A DNA stretch of 45,208 bases from an uncultured bacterium (GTDB lineage Bacteria; Bacillota; Clostridia; Lachnospirales; Lachnospiraceae): the NCBI GenBank assembly GCA_948467735.1, contig CAOKFN010000038.1:1-45208 (forward strand). Direction: 5' to 3'. The notes below the pieces were generated by a model. The model was not told where the DNA came from. It was given only the letters and a program-made list of their open reading frames with translations, and searched no databases. Shown piece after piece: positions 39,580 to 45,208 of this stretch. Each line of letters begins with the position of its first letter. The first letter of the stretch is position 1. The position numbers and the translations under genes are program-made.

Positions 39580-41243
39580 AGCCTATACAAACAGCGGCGC
39601 TTATCGTAATGGCGATATTCTATCTTGCATACTATGCTAAAATGTTTTTACAGCACCGAAAAGGTGTGCAGACGGACCAGATTGGCAGGGGCAGAAAGCC
39701 CCGGAAAACGCTTGTTATCGAAATATTGATGAAAATTGCAGCCTGTTTCATAGCAGCCGTAGAGGTAATCAGTATTCTATATGATTTCCGCATGTGGAAA
39801 TCCCCTTTTTCTCGGATGGGCGTGGGCTTGGCAGCTCTTGGGGTTCTTGTCTTTATCGCGGCTATGGCGACGATGAGAGACAGCTGGAGGGCGGGCATAC
39901 CTGCGGAGGACGAAACACGGCTTGTGACGGCGGGAATTTACCGTATCAGCCGAAATCCCGCATTTCTTGGCTTTGATTTGATGTATCTTGGCCTGCTGAT
40001 GGCATTTTTTAACTATCTGCATTTAATTTTCGTGCTTTATGCGGTGATAATGCTGCATTTGCAGATATTGCAGGAGGAAAAATTTCTGACCGATACCTTC
40101 GGAGAAGAATATACCGAGTATAAAATGCATACGGGAAGATATTTGATATTTGACAGGCCCTGTTCCAAAAAGAAAATGATGATAATTATGGCGTCAATGG
40201 TTCTTTGCATTCTCTTGGGGCTGGGAGGATTGATGATTTACGGCGGACGTCAAATGAGTCGGCTGCCGGAGCTTGCCTTTACCGAAGCCCTTGCATACAC
40301 GACGAAAAATAACCCAGACGCGGTAATAACTGTTGGTATCATAAAGGACGGGCAGATTTCCTATAAGGTGTACGGAAAAGACGGCAAAGAGCTTCCCGCC
40401 GAGCCTTATACATACGAAATCGGCTCGCTTACAAAGACATTTACCGCCGCCTTGATAAATAAGGCGGCCAATGAAGGGAAAATCAGCCTTGAAAGCACGA
40501 TAGACAACTATCTGCCGCTCCCCGACGGCGGCGAATATCCGGCCGTAAAAGAGCTTTTAACCCATACGTCGGGATATAAAGGCTATTATTTTGAAGCTCC
40601 TATGATTATGAATTTTCTTGTGGGCAGAAACGATTTTTATGGCATTTCAAAGGAAGCGGTACTTGACAAGGCGGGGGATCTGAGGACGGGGAACGGGAGC
40701 CGGGGCTTTTGTTATTCCAACTACGGGTATGCGGTTTTAGGGCTTGTCCTAGAAGCGGTATATGATACCGATTATACGGCCTTGGTAAATGATTTTGCCC
40801 AAAACGAACTTGGATTGGCGGACACAAAGATTTCGGATCAAAGCGGCGATCTGGATAACTATTGGGATTGGAAAGTGGACGACGCTTATCTGTCGGCGGG
40901 GGCGCTCACATCGAACATAACGGACATGCTTGCCTATGGGCGGATGCAGCTGGAGAGCAGTCCCTATTTTGCCCAATGTCATAAAGGGCTTGAAACAATC
41001 GATGCTGCTTCCGAGTCATACAAGGCTATGGGCATCCGCATGGACGAAATCGGAATGGCTTGGATCATTGACAGCGAAAACGGCATCATATGGCATAATG
41101 GCGGTACGGGAGATTATAACTGTTACCTTGGATTCCATCGGGAAACGGGAACGGCGGTGGTGGTGCTTTCCAATCTTGCGCCGGGCTATCGAATCCCCGC
41201 GACGGTATTGGGGGTAAAATTATTGACGGAATTAGTGAAATGA
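39576..41243 (+). CDS. Fusion of isoprenylcysteine-methyltransferase-like membrane domain and serine beta-lactamase-fold hydrolase
   Basis: 555 aa; ATG overlaps the DUF4132 stop. Residues 1-185 are an ICMT/PEMT-like membrane methyltransferase domain: hydrophobic helices at about 5-22, 45-67, 78-97 and 135-160, and the motif LVTAGIYRISRNPAFLGF with an EEYTEYKMHTGRYL end. A further transmembrane helix (about 200-220) leads to a beta-lactamase/penicillin-binding fold domain with SLTKTF (SxxK), YSNYGY (YxN) and WHNGGTGDYN (HxG box). The second domain would face outside if the topology is as expected. The pairing of a lipid or protein methyltransferase with a serine hydrolase is uncommon; its substrate is unknown. 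Confidence 0.8.
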   Translation: MKPIQTAALIVMAIFYLAYYAKMFLQHRKGVQTDQIGRGRKPRKTLVIEILMKIAACFIAAVEVISILYDFRMWKSPFSRMGVGLAALGVLVFIAAMATMRDSWRAGIPAEDETRLVTAGIYRISRNPAFLGFDLMYLGLLMAFFNYLHLIFVLYAVIMLHLQILQEEKFLTDTFGEEYTEYKMHTGRYLIFDRPCSKKKMMIIMASMVLCILLGLGGLMIYGGRQMSRLPELAFTEALAYTTKNNPDAVITVGIIKDGQISYKVYGKDGKELPAEPYTYEIGSLTKTFTAALINKAANEGKISLESTIDNYLPLPDGGEYPAVKELLTHTSGYKGYYFEAPMIMNFLVGRNDFYGISKEAVLDKAGDLRTGNGSRGFCYSNYGYAVLGLVLEAVYDTDYTALVNDFAQNELGLADTKISDQSGDLDNYWDWKVDDAYLSAGALTSNITDMLAYGRMQLESSPYFAQCHKGLETIDAASESYKAMGIRMDEIGMAWIIDSENGIIWHNGGTGDYNCYLGFHRETGTAVVVLSNLAPGYRIPATVLGVKLLTELVK

Positions 41244-41251
41244 CATGGCGG

Positions 41252-41291
41252 ACATCCTACAGGGGATTAGAACCCTGCGGGATGTTTTTTT
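41252..41291 (+). terminator. Rho-independent terminator of the hydrolase fusion gene
   Basis: Stem ACATCC..CAGGG (41252-41264) with CCCTG..GGATGT (41273-41285), followed by seven T residues. Confidence 0.8.
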
Positions 41292-41345
41292 GCTAAAATG
41301 TGTGCGGGCCTTCATGAATATCTGCCGTTAAGCAGTTTGGGCGGC

Positions 41346-41390
41346 AAAAAAGTTGCTCCCGGAGGCCGCACGGAGGCGCATCCCCGGGAG
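41346..41390 (-). terminator. Terminator of the BadF-type activase gene (minus strand)
   Basis: On the minus strand CTCCCGG pairs with CCGGGAG (plus 41384-41390 and 41356-41362), with an inner GCGCC/GGC arm, followed by a run of six T (plus 41346-41351). It lies 56 bp beyond the gene's stop codon. Confidence 0.75.
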
Positions 41391-41445
41391 TATATGTTTG
41401 TTGTGTTTCTTAGGCTTTGTTTTTTACTTCTGTTCCCTGAAATTG

Positions 41446-44400
41446 TTAAGCCTCTTTCGCAAGATTTTTCTGCGCCGTAGAGAGCATCAGCTTTATCCTG
41501 TTTAACTGGTTTACTTCGCTGGCGCCCGGATCGTAGTCGATGGCCACGATATTGGATTCGGGATATGCTTTCCGCAGCGCCTTGATAACACCCTTTCCCA
41601 CCACATGATTGGGCAGGCAGCCGAAGGGCTGGGTACATACGATATTGGGCACGTTGTCGTGAATCAATTCCACCATTTCCCCGGTCAAAAACCATCCTTC
41701 CCCGGTCTGGTTGCCGATGGACACAATGGGTTTCGCGAAAGACGCGATTTCCCGGATGGGAGTGGGAGGCGTAAAGTGTCTGGACTTTTTAAATTCTTTT
41801 ACTGCGGTTCCCCTGAGCACATGTTCGATTGCCCAGATTCCCAAGGCCGAGATACGGGCGGTTTTCCTGCTCATCCCCAGACTGTCCGCTTTGTAAATTT
41901 GATTATAAAAGCAGTACAGCATAAAATCGATTAAATCCGGCACCACGGGCTCCGCGCCCTCGGCCTCCAAAAGCTCCACCAGATGGTTATTGCCCGCGGG
42001 GGAGAATTTCACCAGAATCTCACCCACCACGCCCACTCTGGGCTTCTGAATATCCAGAATCGGAATATTGTCAAAATCCCGTATGATTTCCCGGCATAAT
42101 TTCTTGAATTTCAGGAAATTGATATGCTTCGCGGCCACAAATTTCTGCAGCACCTCCACCCATTTCCTGTGCGCGGCGTCCACGCTTCCGGCCTTGGCTT
42201 CATAGGGACGCATCCGGTATACGCAGCGCATGAGGATATCGCCGAACTGGGCGGCAACGGCGGCGCGAAGCATCAAATCCGCGTTCAGATGGAAGCCGGG
42301 ATTGCTCTCAATCCCGCCCAGATTCAGGGAAATGACGGGAATCTGTTCCATGCCTGCTTTTTTCAGGGCCCTGCGGATAAAACCGATATAATTGGTGGCA
42401 CGGCAGCCGCCCCCGGTCTGGCTCATGACAATGGCCGTGCGGTTTAAATCATATCTGCCGGACAGAAGCGCTTCCATAATCTGCCCCACCACCAGCAGGG
42501 AGGGATAGCAGGCGTCGTTGTTCACATATTTCAGGCCAACGTCCACGGAATGCTTGTTGTCGTTGTCCAATACCACAAAATGGTATCCGCAGGCGTTGAA
42601 GGCGGGTTCCATAATCTCAAAATGGATGGGCGACATCTGGGGACAGATAATGGTGTAATTTTTGCGCATTTCTTCGGTAAAAGATACCTTTTCAATGGCG
42701 GCGGAATGCAGCTCCCGCTCTTTATGCAGCTTTTCCCGCACCCGGATGGCGGACAAGAGAGAACGCACCCGGATTCTGGCGGCGCCTAAATTATTGACCT
42801 CGTCAATTTTTAAACAGGTATAAATTTTGCCGGAACCGGACAAAATATCATTAACCTGATCCGTGGTGACTGCGTCCAGACCGCAGCCGAAGGAATTTAA
42901 TTGAATCAAATCAAGGTTTTCCGTACTCTTTACATAGCTTGCGGCGGCGTAGAGGCGGGAATGGTACATCCACTGGTCGGACACGATAAGGGGCCTCTCG
43001 GGACGCCCCAAATGGGAGATGGAGTCCTCCGTCAGCACCGCAATGTCAAAGGAGGTGATGAGCTCCGGAATGCCATGGTTGATTTCCGGGTCAATATGAT
43101 AGGGGCGTCCGGCCAGCACGATTCCCCGTTTTCCGGTTTCCTTCAAATAAGCCAGAACCTCCTCCCCCTTTTGCTGAACGTCCTTTCTGGCGCGGGAAAG
43201 CTCCTCCCATCCCGCTTTTGCGGCGCTTTTTACTTCCTCCGCGGGAAGCTCCGCAAATTCCTTTAACAGACTCTGGGTCACAGTCGCCAAATCCCGGAAG
43301 GACATGAAGGGATTGCGCAGTCTGGCCTGTCCGCTGCTGATTTCCTCCACATTGTTTTTAATGTTCTCGGAATAGGAGGTGACAATGGGGCAGTTGTAAT
43401 GATTGTTGGCGCCCTCCACCTCATCCCGTTCATAGAACAGGGCGGGATAAAACACAAAATCCACCTTCTGCTTAATGAGCCAAGTGACATGGCCGTGAGC
43501 CAGCTTTGCCGGATAGCATTCGGATTCGCTGGGGATGGATTCGATGCCAAGCTCGTAAATCTGGCGGGTGGAGCTGGGGGATAGCACCACCCGGTATCCC
43601 AATCCGGTAAAAAATGTGTGCCAGAAGGGGTAATTTTCATACATGTTCAGCACCCTCGGGATGCCCACCGTGCCTCTGGGGGCTTTGTCAGGCTCCAAAG
43701 AGGGATAGGAAAAAATCCTTTTTAACTTATACTCAAATAAGTTCGGCACATTATTGGCATTTTTCTGTCCTCCGATGCCCCGCTCGCAGCGGTTGCCGGA
43801 GATAAACTGCCTTCCGCCGGAAAATTTGTTGATGGTAAGCCGGCAGCTGTTATTGCAGCCCCTGCATTTTGCCATGGAAGTATCATATTGAAGCGCGCAG
43901 AGCTTTTCGTAGGAGAGCATGGCCGTCTCATAGCCCGCCTCGTACCGTTCTCTGGCGATAAGCGCGGCTCCGAAGGCCCCCATAATGCCTGCGATATCCG
44001 GCCGGACCGCCTCGCAGTCCGCGATTTTCTCAAAGCTGCGGAGCACGGCGTCGTTGTAGAAGGTGCCTCCTTGGACAACGATATTCCTGCCCAGCTCCGA
44101 GGCGTCGGATACCTTGATTACTTTAAACAGCGCGTTTTTGATCACCGAGTAGGCCAGTCCGGCGGAAATATCGGAGACGCCCGCCCCTTCCTTCTGGGCC
44201 TGCTTTACTCTGGAATTCATGAATACGGTACAGCGGGTTCCAAGGTCGATGGGATGCTTGGCAAAAATCGCCGCCTTCGCAAAGTCTTCCACACTGTAAT
44301 TCAAGGATTTGGCAAAGGTTTCGATAAAGGAACCGCAGCCGGAGGAGCAGGCTTCGTTTAACTGTACGCTGTCCACGGCCTGATTCTTGATTTTAATGCA

Positions 44401-45208
44401 TTTCATATCCTGACCGCCGATATCCAGAATGCAGTCCACCTCCGGATTGAAAAAGGCGGCGGCGTAATAATGGGCCACGGTCTCCACTTCTCCGTCGTCT
44501 AACAGGAAGGCGGCTTTCATCAGCGCCTCTCCGTAGCCTGTGGAGCAGGAGCGGACAATGCGCACTCCCTCGGGAAGCCGTTCGTAGATTTCCTTTAGGG
44601 AGCGGATGGCGGTTTTCAAAGGGCTTCCGTCGTTGCCGGCGTAAAAGGAGTAGAGCAGGGAGCCGTTCTCGTCCACCAGCGCGATCTTGGTGGTGGTGGA
44701 ACCGGCGTCGATGCCAAGATAAGCGTTTCCCCGGTAGGAGGATAAATCTCCGGTACACACATGGGCCTTTTTGTGCCGCTCTTTGAAGGCGTTATATTCC
44801 GTCTGGTCTGCAAACAGCGGCTCCATCCGCTCGACTTCAAACTCCATCTTGATGTCGGAGGAAAGCCTGCGGGCCATCTCTTCCATGGTGACGCCAAGGG
44901 AGGCCGCCGGGCTTTTGGAAGCGTTCCGGCCTGTCAAGGAGTTTTCGGAAGCGTTCCGGTTTGCCAAGGAGCTTTCGGAAGCATTCCGGCCTGCGGCGGC
45001 CTGATTGGAACAGCCATCTGCCGAGCGGCCCGCCTGCTCCTCGGCGTGGAGCGCTGCTCCCATGGCGGCGAAAAGGTGGGAATTGGCCGTGTCGATGATA
45101 TGTTCTTCATCCAAATTCAGGGTGCGGATAAAGGCCTTCTTCAGCTCCGACAAGAAGTGCAGGGGGCCGCCCAGAAAGGCCACATGTCCCCGGATGGGCT
45201 TGCCGCAG
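41446..45208 (-). CDS. BadF/BadG/HgdC-family acyl-CoA dehydratase activase fused to HgdB-like/DUF2229 region (5' end outside window)
   Basis: At least 1253 residues. The frame is open to the right edge, and CGKPIRGHVAFLGGPLHFL is contiguous with the body, so the true start lies beyond 45208. Order: end of a first ASKHA ATPase domain, a low-complexity linker with 10-residue repeats (NASESSLANR type), then a second ASKHA domain with YLGIDAGSTTTKIALVDENG, CILDIGGQDMKCIKI and ACSSGCGSFIETF (cluster-binding Cys). A DUF2229/HgdB-like region follows, with CRGCNNSCRLTI, PSESECYPAKLAHGH, and later CYPSLLVVGQ, QTGGGCRATNY and CTQPFGCLPNHV. Such proteins couple ATP hydrolysis to electron transfer; the dedicated dehydratase is not visible here. 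Confidence 0.9.
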   Translation of the reverse strand, partial: CGKPIRGHVAFLGGPLHFLSELKKAFIRTLNLDEEHIIDTANSHLFAAMGAALHAEEQAGRSADGCSNQAAAGRNASESSLANRNASENSLTGRNASKSPAASLGVTMEEMARRLSSDIKMEFEVERMEPLFADQTEYNAFKERHKKAHVCTGDLSSYRGNAYLGIDAGSTTTKIALVDENGSLLYSFYAGNDGSPLKTAIRSLKEIYERLPEGVRIVRSCSTGYGEALMKAAFLLDDGEVETVAHYYAAAFFNPEVDCILDIGGQDMKCIKIKNQAVDSVQLNEACSSGCGSFIETFAKSLNYSVEDFAKAAIFAKHPIDLGTRCTVFMNSRVKQAQKEGAGVSDISAGLAYSVIKNALFKVIKVSDASELGRNIVVQGGTFYNDAVLRSFEKIADCEAVRPDIAGIMGAFGAALIARERYEAGYETAMLSYEKLCALQYDTSMAKCRGCNNSCRLTINKFSGGRQFISGNRCERGIGGQKNANNVPNLFEYKLKRIFSYPSLEPDKAPRGTVGIPRVLNMYENYPFWHTFFTGLGYRVVLSPSSTRQIYELGIESIPSESECYPAKLAHGHVTWLIKQKVDFVFYPALFYERDEVEGANNHYNCPIVTSYSENIKNNVEEISSGQARLRNPFMSFRDLATVTQSLLKEFAELPAEEVKSAAKAGWEELSRARKDVQQKGEEVLAYLKETGKRGIVLAGRPYHIDPEINHGIPELITSFDIAVLTEDSISHLGRPERPLIVSDQWMYHSRLYAAASYVKSTENLDLIQLNSFGCGLDAVTTDQVNDILSGSGKIYTCLKIDEVNNLGAARIRVRSLLSAIRVREKLHKERELHSAAIEKVSFTEEMRKNYTIICPQMSPIHFEIMEPAFNACGYHFVVLDNDNKHSVDVGLKYVNNDACYPSLLVVGQIMEALLSGRYDLNRTAIVMSQTGGGCRATNYIGFIRRALKKAGMEQIPVISLNLGGIESNPGFHLNADLMLRAAVAAQFGDILMRCVYRMRPYEAKAGSVDAAHRKWVEVLQKFVAAKHINFLKFKKLCREIIRDFDNIPILDIQKPRVGVVGEILVKFSPAGNNHLVELLEAEGAEPVVPDLIDFMLYCFYNQIYKADSLGMSRKTARISALGIWAIEHVLRGTAVKEFKKSRHFTPPTPIREIASFAKPIVSIGNQTGEGWFLTGEMVELIHDNVPNIVCTQPFGCLPNHVVGKGVIKALRKAYPESNIVAIDYDPGASEVNQLNRIKLMLSTAQKNLAKEA
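44910..45000 (-). repeat. 30-bp minisatellite in the activase linker
   Basis: GGAAGCGTTCCGG-type units begin at 44917, 44947 and 44977 on the plus strand, encoding NASESSLANR, NASENSLTGR and NASKSP on the minus strand. Confidence 0.8.

Overview
The window looks like chromosome of a Gram-positive anaerobe of the Clostridia, most likely a Lachnospiraceae-type gut bacterium. The evidence is AGGAGG-type ribosome sites, pyruvate phosphate dikinase, radical enzymes, a large BadF-type activase, and a glycyl-radical microcompartment locus laid out like those known from Clostridium phytofermentans and Roseburia. The species cannot be named from this stretch.

Layout: (a) 1-3000, ppdK with its promoter and terminator. 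(b) 3000-5400, a gene-poor stretch, then an AT-rich foreign-looking gene broken at an A6 run. (c) 5452-6612, an aldo/keto reductase with Fe-S motifs. (d) 6629-9762, an AT-rich cassette holding a HEPN-like protein and a double-NTPase protein with a KGGVGRT variant P-loop. It is probably a conflict or defence module and sits beside a leucine-rich-repeat-like gene. (e) 10802-11800, a dead glycoside hydrolase family 2 gene carrying a precisely removable 145-bp insertion. (f) 12009-14021, a methyltransferase and an HD phosphohydrolase. (g) 14144-32982, a GRM5-like bacterial microcompartment (BMC) locus. (h) 33076-41243, YqeY-like, methyltransferase, HD, DUF4132 and ICMT/serine-hydrolase fusion genes. 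(i) 41446 to the right edge, minus strand, a BadF/DUF2229 activase that runs off the window.

The BMC locus starts with a B12-independent diol dehydratase (glycyl radical enzyme) and its activase, separated by a 3-copy 134-bp hairpin repeat. Next come a DUF6882-like gene, pduU-type shell protein, a 59-aa ORF, a zeta-like kinase and a EutP/PduV GTPase. A second strong promoter (20660-20688) then precedes fuculose-phosphate aldolase, a PduO-C/HbpS-like protein, CoA-acylating aldehyde dehydrogenase, Zn alcohol dehydrogenase, four BMC-H shell genes, PduL, a EutN pentamer, PduS/RnfC-like protein and a PduT-like trimer. A DeoR regulator, a ParA-type ATPase and a low-complexity partner close the set before a terminator. 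The inferred pathway is fuculose- or rhamnulose-1-phosphate to lactaldehyde, 1,2-propanediol and propionaldehyde, then to propionyl-CoA and propionyl-phosphate, or to propanol. Five cargo proteins carry a similar short amphipathic targeting helix.

The most interesting candidate systems are the ParA plus disordered protein pair (a possible microcompartment-positioning system) and the HEPN/KGGVGRT double-NTPase cassette. A recurring theme is tandem repetition, both in intergenic DNA (134-, about 41- and 33-bp periods) and in frame inside protein linkers.
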